Origin: Massariosphaeria phaeospora
Taxonomy: Eukaryota; Ascomycota; Dothideomycetes; Pleosporales
Length of the DNA stretch: 64,000 nucleotides
Direction of reading: 5' to 3'
NCBI GenBank assembly: GCA_011032825.1
Contig: JAADJZ010000007.1
Coordinates: forward strand, 868,001 to 932,000
How positions within the stretch are numbered: the first letter of the stretch is position 1; every line of letters begins with the position of its first letter. The position numbers were made by a program, and so were the translations under genes. The notes under the pieces were generated by a model, which worked only from the letters and a program-made list of their open reading frames with translations, was not told the DNA's origin and searched no databases. Positions 36,161 to 47,803 of the stretch are shown one piece after another.

Positions 36161-36957
36161 TTAAACCTTCCACTGCCAATCCGCATTCTCATGAATCTTC
36201 GGCTCCTCGATGTAGCTCCTCACCTCCTTCTTCCTCTTGTAATCCGTACCAAACCTCTGGTCGCGCTCCCCAACCACCTTGTCGAAATCAGGCATATCTT
36301 CCGGCTTGGTAAAGCTGGTCATCAGATTGGGCTTGCCAAGCGGCAACTGATCGCCCCTATCGACCTGCCACAGGTGATAGACTTTGCCGTAAAGCTCGAC
36401 GACGGCCTCCATTTCCTTGTTCTCGGCGACTTCCCACACGGCGTCCGGCACGGCGCTGGGCTTGGGCATGATCAGCATGCCGGATTTGACTTCGAAGACG
36501 TGCGAGTGCCAGAGCTTTTGCTCCTCGGCGTCAAGGGTCGCGAAGAGGCGCGGGCTGATCATGTACTCTGCTCACGGTTAACACGAAGGAAGTGCATGGC
36601 TTTTGACGGACTTTATGAGGAAAAGAGAAAACGTACCAATGCCGATTATGCGTGCGGGCTGATGCGGCGAGTCGTAGAGGATGCATTGCCGCACTTCTTC
36701 GTTCAAGTGGCTGCAGTAATGGTTTGCTTCCACGCGGCGGGATTTGTCGTCGGCGTAGACGTGGAAGGCGTTGAGATGGGCGCAGATGCGTTCGACGGGT
36801 TCGAAGTTCTGTTGCTATATCAGGTGATATGTCGATGGGCCAGGGCATGAAATCGGAAACGTACTTGGATTGCTGCAGCACCGGTCTCGAGAGTCTTGTT
36901 CTTTAGTGACTCGGCAGCACCTTTGGTGTTGTTTGTGACAGGTATTTCGGACGCCAT
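36161..36957 (-). CDS. DUF1264 (oil body-associated protein-like) protein
   Basis: Exons on minus: 36957-36865, 36808-36637 and 36567-36161, 223 residues. Introns have GTACGT donors and CAG acceptors. An alternative acceptor at 36815, six bases upstream of the chosen one at 36809, would add Gln-Gln in frame. The family core is clear: [14 protein letters not shown] (about 37-50), EANHYCSHL with [15 protein letters not shown], then [12 protein letters not shown] and [15 protein letters not shown]1264 proteins are related to plant oil-body-associated proteins, and fungal members have no established reaction. The short N-terminal segment before the domain is Ser/Thr/Lys-rich and has no signal peptide. 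The gene lies tail-to-head downstream of the helicase on the same strand, with 497 bp between them. Confidence 0.88.
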
Positions 36958-37454
36958 GGCGAGACGCTATGGGCTTTGTACTACTCTTGTGAGTTTCGAA
37001 CGATGGTGTCAATGATTCGGTATCTATACCTGTGATGGTGATGGTGCTGGGTTGGAGGAATTGGAAGATTTGCTGGTCGCTTTAGGTGATTGACATCACT
37101 GAAAGTTAGTAGAGGCTAGATGTTGAACGCAGAATATCAGATACCTTAGATATACACGAATCTGAATACCCCGCTGAAGACTTTGCTGATGTGTGTTGTA
37201 ATCGATGAGCACAGAATTGAGCAATAGCGATGAAGAAGAAGTGACGTCATCATGATGTTTGATTGGCTAACCATCACATGTTCCTACAATAACTTCAGTG
37301 CGTTAACAGGGATACGGTTATATTTCCATTTTCTATGTTGCTAGCATAAAAATACGCATCGCTTCGAATAATGACTTATCCAAGCATGTCAAAAGCATCT
37401 AGCGTCTATAGGGCCTTTTTACCCAGTCTACCGGAACACCTGAAATCGAAAAGA
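36958..37454. promoter_or_regulatory. Upstream region of the DUF1264 gene
   Basis: 497 bp between the helicase stop and the DUF1264 start, both on minus. It should hold the helicase 3' end and the DUF1264 promoter. A TGACGTCA palindrome (CRE/bZIP-type site) lies at about 37242-37249. No TATA box is evident. Confidence 0.45.
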
Positions 37455-40400
37455 TTAGTTGTCGAGTCCATCCCTCTCAACCAACCACCTCACAACATCC
37501 ACGACCTGTCTGTCCTTCTCGCCCAACTCCTTTCCTGGTTCTTGTACCTTGTTCTCGAGTACCCGATCCAGCATACCCCGCAACCTGCTAACCAGCACAC
37601 CGATTCTCGCCCAGCCTCTCAGCCTGATCCATTCATCGACCACCAGGCCTCTCCCGAGCGTGTCCACGGCGATGTCTCCGGCGAACATGAGTAGCGAGTA
37701 CGCGTTGAATGGCGTCAGCTCTCGAATGAAGGTCTTGCTCGTGGCCATCTTGTTGAAGTACGCGATGAAGGAGGCGTTCGAAGGGAACGTCTGGGATGAG
37801 AAGAGGGTGGAGGAGGGGTGCACGAAGACACGCCCGTTCTCTTGGTTGAAGTACTTTATCGCTCGAGCTTCTGGGTCAAGCTCGACCGCGCCTGCGATAC
37901 CGGCGGCAAATTTCTTGTCCGGGAGCTGGATGCGTGCGATTTGTGGATTGAAGGAAGCAGCAACTAAGGCACGAATGAGAGCGTCGTTGCTGTTTTGCTG
38001 GTTGTAGGAGCTGTGGCTAGACGGGTTCGACGAGGAATAGAAAGTCGGAATAAACGATGTCTCCTTGAGCGAGGAAAGATATTGAGACTTGTTAGACGCA
38101 ATGTCAAATAGCGTTTGAGTTGACAAGCGGTTGTCCTGACACCAGAATCGGAGATCTCGTGCCGACGTTCCTTTAGCTCGGAGGGTGGACCATTGTTCAA
38201 AAGCACGAAGATCCACGAGTAAGTCACCCTGGTTTACCGCGAAAGAAGCGCGGATACGGTTGAAATCGTTGCGGGTTTCTTCGTCTCTCTCTCTCGGCGA
38301 GAGAAAAGGACTTCGAGCAGTGAGAACAGACGCAATGGTCAGAGCGGCCTCGAGGCAACCGAAAGTAGCTCCGTATACGAGCAGTTTACCGCAACGGAGA
38401 TCAGCTGGGATCATCGAGATATGTCGGCCAAGCGCTGTCAGCTCGTTGTCTGAGATGGCACCCATTTGTTCCAGGAGCTTGATAGCACCTTCAACAGCCG
38501 TACTCTCTGGAGGAGTGAGCGCTGATGCCAGAAACCCTGGAACGTCTTGTGCTCCCATTGCCTTGATAGAAAGACACAGCTGCTCGAGTGGCACACGGCG
38601 AATCTCGGGGTCCGGTCGTTCCATCATCTTCGCTTCAGCGTTGCGAGTGTAAAGCTTGTAGCATTCTCCAGCTTGTACACGGCCTGCGCGACCACGTCGT
38701 TGCTTGCATGCAGCTCTCGATGCCCATGTCTCAGCAAGTCGGACCATGTTGCTTTGGGGGTCAAAGCTGGTCTCCTTGACCCGGCCTGTATCAATAACGG
38801 CGACGATATCTTCAATTGTAATCGAGGTTTCAGCGACATTAGTGGCTGCGATTACTTTCCGTTTACCAGCCGGTGCTCGAGCAAACACGCGTTTCTGGTC
38901 AGCTGGGAGAAGTGAGGCATGAAGCGGCAAGGCATGAAAGCTGGAAAACGGTCGGAGAGCCTGTTAGGAGTTAGTTTTCTCATCATCAAGTGCTGGCTGA
39001 TTGCCTTGCCTGTAGAGTCCTTTCAATCTCCATGGTACCTGGAAGAAATATCAAGATGCCTCCCTCTTTCTCTCCAAGGTGGTGGTCGATGTAATGAACA
39101 TTTTCAGCGATTAGATCGTAATTGATGCCAAACCCGATACCGCGCATATTAGCAGAGAAAGACTTATCATCACTAGCTGCATCCATTTCTTCAGCTTTGT
39201 CGTTTCCGAATCCGGTAAAACGGACGATGTCATCCATGTAAAAGTCTTGCACGGGGTATGTTCGACCCTCGATTTCAACACGACCGACTGGACCCACATC
39301 ATTGAAGTACGCCTCAAAAACATCAGCATCTAACGTAGCACTCATTAGAATGACTTTAAGGTCCTTTCGTCGACGCAGTATATCGCGAAGTAGAACAAGG
39401 AGGAAATCGGTGTCCAGACTCCGTTCATGCACCTCGTCTACAACGACGTGGCTCACATCAGCAAGCGCGGCTACGACGTCATCCGAGCTACCGCCAGAAG
39501 TCTGAAGCCGCCGAAGAAGAACTCCAGTAGTCACAAATGTGATCTTAGTAACGCCTGGTTTCTGCTTGGATTCTCCTCGGATCGCATAACCGATCTCGTC
39601 GCCAACTTGCGAGCATCGCTCGTCAGATACTCGATCAGCAAGACCCAAGGCAGAAATCCTCCGCGGCTGAGTACATATAATGTTGGCTGCAGAGCCGAGT
39701 TGTCTTTGGATTAAGTCGTCGAGAACGAACTGGACGGATTGGGTCGATTTTCCAGACCCTGTCTCCCCGGAGATAATTACGACCTGGCTCATGTTGACTG
39801 TCCGTACAATCCTCTCTCGTAGTCTCCATGCTGGAAGAGACTGACGGGTGTCCATCATCTTTTGCTGGGCCGGTGTTCCCTGTTTAGCCTGCCATTGAGA
39901 TAACATTTGTCGACTATAGGTAGTTCCAGGTTGCCAATCAATCGGCTTTCGAGCCCGACTCTTGTTCCGTCTATCATGAGCTTGTCTAGTGGCCGTTTGG
40001 CTATCTGCTAATAGTCCAGAAGAGACGTCAGTCAGCCGCCCCGGGTCTTTGAAAATCGCACCGGCGCTCTGCTGTAGCCAGTCTACAATATCGTAAATCA
40101 TGGGCATGCCCATGAAGTTTGTCTGGGCATGAAGAAGAGCCTGTCGGATGATACTCAATCGAATATAAGATGGGATGGCAGCCTCGAAAGTGATTATGGG
40201 CAGCACGGATGGGTATGGACCAAACGGCTTCCTAACATGAAGAATTAGGCGTTTTCCTTGCTGTTTGATGTCGAGTTCAATCCGACAACTATCAGGAGAT
40301 GGCCTCGTGTATAGTTTGTCGTATATAGCTTCCAAGGACATCATCTCCTCCTCCCAAGGATCCTCTCCTTCAGAATCAGTCGGCGCATTCGTGAGCGAAA

Positions 40401-41717
40401 GATCCTTCAACTCTCTGGCCATATCCTTCTCGTTGTCGGACGTTCGAAGGAGCTGAGCTTGGAGGAATGCTGCCGCCTTTCTTTCATCCGCCCCTTGGCT
40501 ATCGTAGGCCTCTTCGCAAAGCTCAGTTGCATAACCAGCATCTGCTAGACGTTTGATAGCTCCTTCGCGTTTCAAGTTTGCACTAGCCATACTGATGCCG
40601 GCAACATAACCTTCGGGAAGACTCCAGGGTGGAAGATCATCCTCGGGGACGTGGATGAGCAGCCACTCTACAATCTCTTCACGGTCCTTGCAGATCTCTG
40701 CAGCCTCTTCGACGTGACTCGTTCGGAAACCCAGCTCGGTGACTTCGTTCACAATCCTAGAGCGAGTTTTTGGATCCATTACAATGGCATGTGGATTCCA
40801 TACTGCGTCTCGTCGAATCAATCGTTCAACCTCCTTTCTTGTCTTCTTGCCTAGCTCAATTTTTGGAACTCGTTCCCAGCCCTTCAAGATGCTCCTGCCC
40901 GAAGATGAACCCTTCGAGGTCGCATTTGACATACCGGGTTGGAGGTTGTGAGCTTTCTGAGCTTGTTCACGCTCCCTTTGCCTCCTCTCGCGTTCCTTCG
41001 CTGCCACCTCTTTCGCTTTTTGTCGTTCAGCGTAGCCGAAGAAAGGATCGGCTTCGTACATCCAAGCTTTGCCTTCCCCCTCATCCATCTTCTTGAGATC
41101 TGAGAATTCTCCTTTCCAAAGGTCCCGATAAGTTGGAGGTAACGACATGTGCAAGTTCTTCCCACTCGCTACACGAAAGAGCGTGTACGTAGCAGCGAAA
41201 TTGCGCGCTTCTACTGCAGATAGAAAACTTGCTTTACTGACAAGCTCCGCAGGAACCTGGAACGGTGGTAGTTTCGTAGTTTCTCGAGTCTTAGGGTTAG
41301 TCTTAGACAGTGCTACTCCCCGCGCAACCCATTGGTCACCATCTTTGTGCTGCTTAAAGTTAGGAACCAGGCCAATAGCACGCCATGGTGTAGTCCTACA
41401 ATGTGGTAGTCAGGCTTAGCCCACTTCTGCTTCTGAAAATGTTCAGACAACAGATTCACCGGGAGCTTCCCCGTCCATGACGCTCCCGCTATCAAGGCCC
41501 TAGTGTCTGGTTTGGGAGGCTCATTGGGCTGGCCGATTGGGGTCTTTCCCTTGCCTTTGCCGTCATCCGGCACTGCTTTTTCTGTAGCATTGGCAGAGCT
41601 CTCCCCCCTCTTCTTTTTCTCCTTGCCAGTGCCGAACACGATGTAGCTCGTATCCTCGGCTGGCGGGATGGACTTTTTTGCGGCGCCACCGCGCGGACCA
41701 TGAGCGTTCTTCGGCAT
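37455..41717 (-). CDS. DExH-box RNA helicase, YLR419W/DHX57-like
   Basis: Exons on minus: 41717-41400, 41352-39010 and 38960-37455, 1388 residues. Intron 1 is 47 bp (GTAGGA...TTTAAG; a CAG three bases later is an alternative end). Intron 2 is 49 bp and begins with GC (CAG|GCAAGG...CTAACAG); no GT donor is available, and the GC-AG reading joins ERTLQ to ALRPF exactly as in relatives. The start chosen is MPKNAHG; a Met 11 residues upstream is possible. Order: basic N-terminus, UBA-like region (about 330-360), RWD domain (about 440-530), helicase with Walker A GETGSGKST (about 633), DEVH (about 746) and SAT, then the helicase C-terminal domain with NVAETSITI and RRGRAGR, the HA2 region and an OB-fold. 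It is probably an ATP-dependent RNA helicase in RNA or ribosome metabolism; the substrate is unknown. Confidence 0.93.
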
Positions 41718-42168
41718 CTCCAGAAATCTATAGTTGGACGGAGAACACAACAGTGTTAACAGACCCTGCTGATGTAGAGGTGAAGAATTATGTTAGATCG
41801 GTCGTATCTGTGGGCGCAAAGGGCGCAACTCGCTTGTGAAGGGTTCACTCCTCAAACCCTCCACCTATCATTCGCTCAACGGGGCACCGGTCCATAGTGA
41901 GAGGCGGAAGATTCGCGAGGTTATCTCAATGTCCGAGAAGTGTTTGTCAACGAAGCAACCAGATCCCGAGGTTCCGACGTTTGAACAGCTTGGCGGCGTC
42001 ACGAAATGACGCTTGGGCCCCTTTCGCCGACTTCAGTGCCGAGCGCAATCTTGTAGGCTTTCTTTGTCCACAGCAATGTTAAGCAGCGATTGACACTCAC
42101 CTACGCCCTCTCTTTGCTTTCAACATGCCATGCGTCCTTACAGAAATATTGTACAAGCTCGCCTAGCC
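41718..42168. promoter_or_regulatory. Divergent promoter region, helicase / hnt3
   Basis: 451 bp separate the helicase start (minus) from the hnt3 start (plus). No strong TATA or other named site is recognised. Confidence 0.45.
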
Positions 42169-43231
42169 ATGTCAGCGCCATGGAAAGACCGACCCTTCTC
42201 GGTGGCTGCCTTACCTGGCTACGATTCCGAAGACGAACACGATGCAATCACGGCCGAAGAACTGACGGGCACTGCTACGCCGGATGATACAGCACGCGTA
42301 CCGGATCGAACGCAATACAAACGGCCGAACGCTTGTATGTTGTGTCCGCTACATCGGTCACAGCACGTACTCTAAACTCATCAGTTGCAGAACTCATGGC
42401 TACATCAGCCAGAAAGAAACCCAAGCCAGAACCCGAACCGAAACTAGCAGTTAAGCCCACAGTCAAGCCAACAGTACAGAAATCCCGGGACCCGCGAGAT
42501 GGGTTGCTGGAATACATTGAGAAGCCGGAGACGAACCCTGGCGGAAGAGTGGTCGAGTACGATGATGATTTTGTGGTCATAAGGGACATGTATCCAAAAG
42601 CGACGTGCGTTCGTATTTCTTCTATCCCTTCCAGACTAATTAGGCTAACTGAACCCCAAGTGTCCACCTCCTTCTCCTCCCCCGCGACCCCTCACTCTAC
42701 ACCCAACACCCGCTCCACGTCCTATCCGAGCAACCCGCCTTCCTTGCCGAAGTGCGCACGCGCGTCGAAAAGCTCAAGGCGCTTGTAGCTTCTGAGCTGC
42801 GACGGCTCTACGGCGCGTCCAGCGCGTCTGATGCCCCGTACCAAACCGCTCTAGAAGAGCTCATGTCCTCTCCCGATCCGCCACCAGCCCCAGAACGCGC
42901 TGCGCTTCTGCCACCCGGACGAGACTGGCCGCAAGAAGTCGTTGCAGGCGTACATACCCACCCGTCGATGAACCATCTACATGTCCACATACTTTCGCGA
43001 GAGATGCATTCGGCATGCATGAAACACAAGAAGCATTATCTAAGCTTCCATACCTCGTTCTTAGTGCAGTTAGACGAGTTTCCGCTGGAGCCAAAGTCAA
43101 AGAGATTTCGTCCGGGTGACTGGCCAAATTGGGATATGGAGTGCTGGCGATGCGGAAAGAGCTATGGCAACCAGTTTGCGGCCCTGAAAAGGCACCTGGA
43201 AAAGGAGTTTGAGACGTGGAAGAACGAGTGA
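42169..43231 (+). CDS. hnt3: Aprataxin-like DNA repair hydrolase (Hnt3)
   Basis: Exons 42169-42334, 42385-42604 and 42661-43231, 318 residues. Intron 1 is GTATGT...ATCAG; intron 2 is GTGCGT...CCAAG. An in-frame upstream ATG at 42130 could add 13 residues. The HIT domain begins about residue 100 and carries the catalytic His triad HLHVH at about 232-236. A C-terminal C2HE zinc finger (CWRCGK...HLEKEFE, about 289-312) completes the aprataxin architecture. Aprataxins remove AMP from 5'-adenylated DNA ends left by abortive ligation, in the nucleus. The N-terminal 100 residues are Lys/Pro-rich and probably disordered, and no FHA domain is present, as usual in fungi. It is convergent with the next gene. 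Confidence 0.92.
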
Positions 43232-43603
43232 TATTTAGGTATGCTTAGAGGCAGCCCAAAATGTATAAATAGTACAGGTTTCCGACAAACATCGTTTTGG
43301 CTCATCATGCCTGCCTATTCAACTTCATTATATAGCAACTCTATTATTACAACAAAAGTGACTTTTCAGTGTCGCGGTACGTGTACAGTGACTTTCAGCA
43401 AATCGTCCGCTTATGTCCGGTATGGGATTCCGACGTACTCTACGAGCAGGCCCAACTGGAACCAATTTCGAATGTATCCAGATCCTGAACCTACAAATCT
43501 CCGCCACTAATCGCTACTGTCCGCCTTCTCTTTCTCGCGCGATGACGCACATTTGGCACGCCTTCAATGCCTTCCCGGATACCGCTGCACTTCAATCCAA
43601 CAT
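43232..43603. other. Convergent intergenic region
   Basis: 372 bp between the stops of hnt3 (plus) and the Irc22-like gene (minus). It should hold both 3' ends. No coding frame or repeat is seen. Confidence 0.4.
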
Positions 43604-44563
43604 TTAACCCTTGACTTTGGTCTTGGGAGTGGCGCTGCGCACGCGCTTGGCCTCGGGGCGCTGCAGATGGCTAACCGGGATCCAGCTCTCATCATAGCCT
43701 TTGGCACCGCTCGTCACAGCCGGACCGTCCGCGCCCACAACAGCAATCTGATCGGCAGGATCGACCTTCTTGGAACCCTGTGAAGACTTCTTAGCGCGCT
43801 CGCCGCCCTTGCCACCACGCTTCTTCTGGGGGAAAAGAGTCGTGATCCAGGTGTTATAGACGAAGAAGGCCGTTCCCGCAAAAGCGCCGAGAAGTACGAG
43901 ATAGAGGAAGATACTAGACAAGACGTGTTAGTCGCCTCGGAGGAAAAAAGCAGGTGGGCCGGCCCGAGAGCAACGGAAGCGAGGAAATACATACATCTGG
44001 GGGTCAAAGATGCTGGTGGGTGCCTCGACAATGGTCACGGTTTCATTGTAGACGGCTACAGTATACACTGAGTCTTTGGCATCCTTGAGCACCGCGACGA
44101 GTTGCAGGCGCACGTCCTGCGGGTGCATGTCGGTGCTGAAGCTGTAGGTGACCGTTTCCTCCGCGCCGGCGGGGATCTCGATCTTGTAGTTCTTCGCGGT
44201 CAGGTTGCGCAGAATCTGGGGCTGGCCGCCGTCAGTGCGGAGGAGCGAGCCGCCAATGACGGCCACGCTGATGGGCTGGGGCTCCTCGTTGGTGATGGAG
44301 AGACGGGCCTCGGTGGCATGGCCGTTGATGAGCTTGACGCCGAAAATCTCCGACTGCGGGAAGCTGGCCGACACGGAGACCTTCAGGTTGGGCGTCTGCG
44401 GCTCCGCGTTGAGGGCGTCGACCTGCTCGACCTGGCGGTGCCGACGTCAGTATGTTGATGTCATGGGGCGTCAGCGGGTGCGGAGTCTCACGTCGATTGC
44501 GGCAGCGGCACTGAGGGCCCGCAGCGCGAGCAGCAGCAGCGAAGACAGCTTCCAGGCGACCAT
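43604..44563 (-). CDS. TRAP-alpha / Irc22-like ER membrane protein
   Basis: Exons on minus: 44563-44492, 44431-43995 and 43913-43604, 272 residues. Introns of 60 bp (GTGAGA...GCCAG) and 81 bp (GTATGT...TCTAG). Exon 1 is almost exactly a signal peptide (MVAWKLSSLLLLALRALSAA). A luminal beta-rich domain follows, with FPQSEIFGVKLINGHATEA and NEEPQPISV. A membrane segment (IIFLYLVLLGAFAGTAFFVY, about 170-190) comes next, then a short basic cytosolic tail (KKRGGKGGERAKK). This layout is that of translocon-associated protein alpha and of yeast Irc22. The family is linked to protein translocation at the ER; the precise fungal role is poorly known. The Irc22 name is by family resemblance. Confidence 0.88.
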
Positions 44564-45407
44564 GATGGATGCGAGACAGAGGACAATGGGGGCAGCGTAA
44601 TGCGAGACACGGCGATGGGGTGACGGTGAGACGAGGGTCCACGGGCGGGAATATCGAACGTGTCCCCAGTGCCCCAGTGCCCCAGTGCCCCCGTCCCGGC
44701 GATTCCTGCGGCTTGCGGCTTGCTTGCGTCCACGGTCCTCTTGGCGGCGGCCGAGCTGCAGCCGCGGCAAGGGCAGCCGCGCTAGCCACATCGGGCGCGG
44801 CGGCGGCCAATCACCACGACGCCATCTCTCGTGAGTCTCCGGCGCCTACACCTCGCGACGCGCTCTGGCTCCGTGAACAAAGAGCCACATCGCCGCAGCC
44901 GCTTCAGACAACGCGCGCCGTCGCCTACCTGAGTAACCTGCTTCATATGATTCATCTGAGTGCCACACTCACCGCTTGCTCTGCAGCCTCCCGCGGCGCT
45001 ACGCAGCAACGCGCCGCCGTGCAGGTTGCACTGTCTGGGGCAGATTGCCCGTATTTTCACTGCGCTTTTTCACTCACCTACGTTCCCAAGTTGCACTAAC
45101 ACTACAAAACTCACGCCGCCCGCAGCTGCCTGGAGGGACCACTGGCAGAGCCCGTTTTCCGTTTTCTGCTGCCCCGCCCGTGACGGTTTCTCTCTCTTTG
45201 TGGCTTCCAATTCTGCTTTCCCACACTGCCCTCTGCACCTGCACCTGTACCTGCACCTCGACAATAACAGCAACCACAACCACAACCACAACCACAACCC
45301 ACGCCATCTATCCCTACAGAACACACTCGCTGGATATCCCCAATACTCACCCTAGGGCTGCCTAACAGCAGATTGGAACTCGCGACTCCTCCCCCGAACC
45401 AGCAGCC
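44564..45407. promoter_or_regulatory. Divergent promoter region with short tandem repeats
   Basis: 844 bp between divergently transcribed genes. It contains a CCCCAGTGC tandem (about 44662-44690), a TGCACC-type hexamer array (about 45233-45258) and an AACCAC-type array (about 45270-45299) just before the CCCH gene. Open frames here are by-products of GC-rich sequence. No named site is recognised. Confidence 0.5.
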
Positions 45408-47267
45408 ATGTCGCCCGCGACTTTTCTGAACGGCCTGGCTCCCTCGCCCTTTCTAAACGGCCTGTCTCCCGCCCCAGTTCTGAATGGCCAGTCTCCCATC
45501 GGCACGCCTGCAAATGCAAATGGAGCTGCGACTGCCGGCGCAAATCCAGATGCAGACAACATCAGTAGTGCTGGTCTCTGGGCCCGCGTTAATAAGGTGG
45601 TCCAGGACGACGCCGAAAAGTCTAATTTGCTCAAGGTGTGTACCTGACTCACTCTGTCGATGGCATGGACGAAATAAAGAGATTGATGGCCTGTACAGGA
45701 AATCATGTATCGCTACGACTACATTAGCGAACAATACAAGCGTGAGGTTGAGCAGCGAGCCATCGAGCGCGACGACATCTCTGTCTGGCAGCGCGACAGG
45801 GAATACTATGTTAACACATTTAGAAGCTATTCGATCGCTTTGGTATGAACTGCATATACATATACAGCAGATTGTTGTATACCGCAGCACACAAGAGCTA
45901 ACTAAACACAGGACCGCAACCCGTTCGTGCTAGTCCTCGTCGACGGCGACGGCATGATTTTTCAGGACGAATTTCTCCGCAGTGGCCAAAAAGGCGGGCA
46001 AGACGCAGCCAGTAGGCTTTACAATGCCGTGGTTAATTGCATCCAGCTTGACTACTCTAGCATTCCCACGGACGCCCAAGTAGTCTGCCGCATTTATGCC
46101 AACGTTCGGGGTCTTGCTGACGTGCTCGTGCGCGCCGGCGTCATCGAGGAGGCTACCTCGTTCGAAGAGTTTACGCGCGGACTCACCACCGGAAAAGCCT
46201 TGTTTGATTTTATCGACGTTGGAGCTGGTAAAGATCGAGCAGACAAGAAATTGATTGGTATGTAGCCCATCGCCACTGATTACATGCACAGCCTAACAAA
46301 ACCAGAAACCTTTAAGCTTTACGCAGGAGACCTCCATTGCCGTCACATGTTCCTCGGATGCTCCCATGATAACGGCTATGCACGGACTCTTGAAGATTAT
46401 GCCACTGATGAAACCTATCTATCGAGGGTCACCTTACTGCAAGGAGTCCCTTTCGAGAAGGAGTTGCTCGCATTGCCTTACAAAAAGGCCAAGTTTCCGG
46501 GTATCTTTCGGCAGTCGAAACTTTCGGTAATGCCAGTCGGATACGCCCCTTCCCCACCGCCGGTGAAGAACTACCATATGATTCCTGGCTTGCCGAGTCG
46601 ATTTCCTACACCATTGCGCAATAAGAGCAGTGATGGACCGAGTAATTCTATCCAATTGCGTGAAAGCACCGATGGGCCCAACCTCCTGCTAGACAGTCCT
46701 ATTCCAGGCAAGGCCGTTCCTATGCCGCGGACGCCCTCATCGTCGACTGTGGCATCCATGGATGGGTTCCCTCCGCTCAAGCCAGTCATGAATTGGGCTG
46801 CCAAAGCTGCGGCCCCTGCACCGCCGGCTACGGCTAAGGCATCTCCCGCCTATAAACCCGTCAATCGCGAGGAGATCATTGCACGAAATCGAATCGGCCA
46901 GCGCGTTGATCCTCAGTGCCGCGACTATGAGAAAACCGAAGTGGACCGCATGAAGAAAATCAAGCTATGCAACGTCCATTTCTTGCGCCAGGAATGCCCA
47001 TACGGAGCTAACTGCACCCATCTCCACGACTATAAGCCTACGGACCAGGAGATTGCTACTTTACGGCTTGTCGCTCGCATGGCACCCTGTCAGAATGGCA
47101 GTGGCTGTCAGGACATCAAATGCATTTATGGACATCGCTGTCCGGCGCCTCCAGGAAAGTACCCCATGAAAGGAACGCAATCCTGCATCTTTGGCGAGCA
47201 GTGTAAGTTCCCAGCAGAGTTGCATGACATTGACTGTAATGTGGTCAAAACCTTGGTAGTTCGTTAA
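45408..47267 (+). CDS. CCCH-type zinc-finger protein, probable RNA-binding
   Basis: Exons 45408-45635, 45699-45842, 45912-46257 and 46306-47267, 559 residues; all junctions are GT-AG and keep frame. The N-terminus has three tandem copies of a FLNGL(A/S)P-type unit. Residues about 76-240 form a conserved alpha/beta domain with VLVLVDGDGMIFQDEF and RIYANVRGLADVL, resembling the DUF2410-type region of fungal CCCH proteins. The middle is Pro/Ser-rich and likely disordered. A canonical C-x8-C-x5-C-x3-H finger lies at about 459-480 (CNVHFLRQECPYGANCTHLH). A second, variant finger (CQNGSGCQDIKCIYGH) follows, then a Cys-rich end. Such fingers bind single-stranded RNA. Target and pathway are unknown. 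Confidence 0.9.
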
Positions 47268-47803
47268 GCTGCTCCTAAGCTAGTGAGGTGTCATGATATG
47301 ATCAATTCTGCAGCCGGTTGAACTTAACGACTCCTTTTTACTCGAATGAGGGCGGAAGTCTACATAGTTGCAAGGCGAATGGGATATGGCGTCAACGGGT
47401 GGTTACGGATGATACCAGGAGATGGCGTACAATAGCTGTCTGGGGGCAAACTCTCAATCAAATTCAGGCTCTTTTAATATTCACTTATCTTTTGAGCCTT
47501 TTTCAAGCTCACTACAAGTGTTTTTTGGGCATGCCAGGTGTCTGGTCGTTGTACCTACCCACGCACTAATTCAAAACAGGCTGGAACGGTGAATAGGCGT
47601 TCGAATGACGTCAGTAATCCCCCGACACATGTAAATATCCCAGCCTACATGAGTAGGGCCCCGAACGGTAGTCCCCTCTCGAAATCCACTTTTCCTGGTA
47701 CGCTATTACACTGGCAATTGAAGATCAGTTCCTTACAGTTCTAGAGACCCACATTTTGCCATTTATTCTAGATCTTTGCAAGTCCCAACTGACACGCTAC
47801 ACC
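47268..47803. other. Intergenic region, same-strand genes
   Basis: 536 bp between the CCCH gene and the next plus-strand gene, holding a 3' end and a promoter. No conserved frame or repeat is recognised. Confidence 0.4.

Noticed and set aside
36191..36850. 219-codon open frame on plus
   Set aside because: Antisense to the DUF1264 gene, whose exons, introns and motifs are clear.
44232..44810. 192-codon open frame on minus overlapping the Irc22-like start
   Set aside because: Different frame from the recognised exons, Arg/Pro/His-rich composition, no domain.
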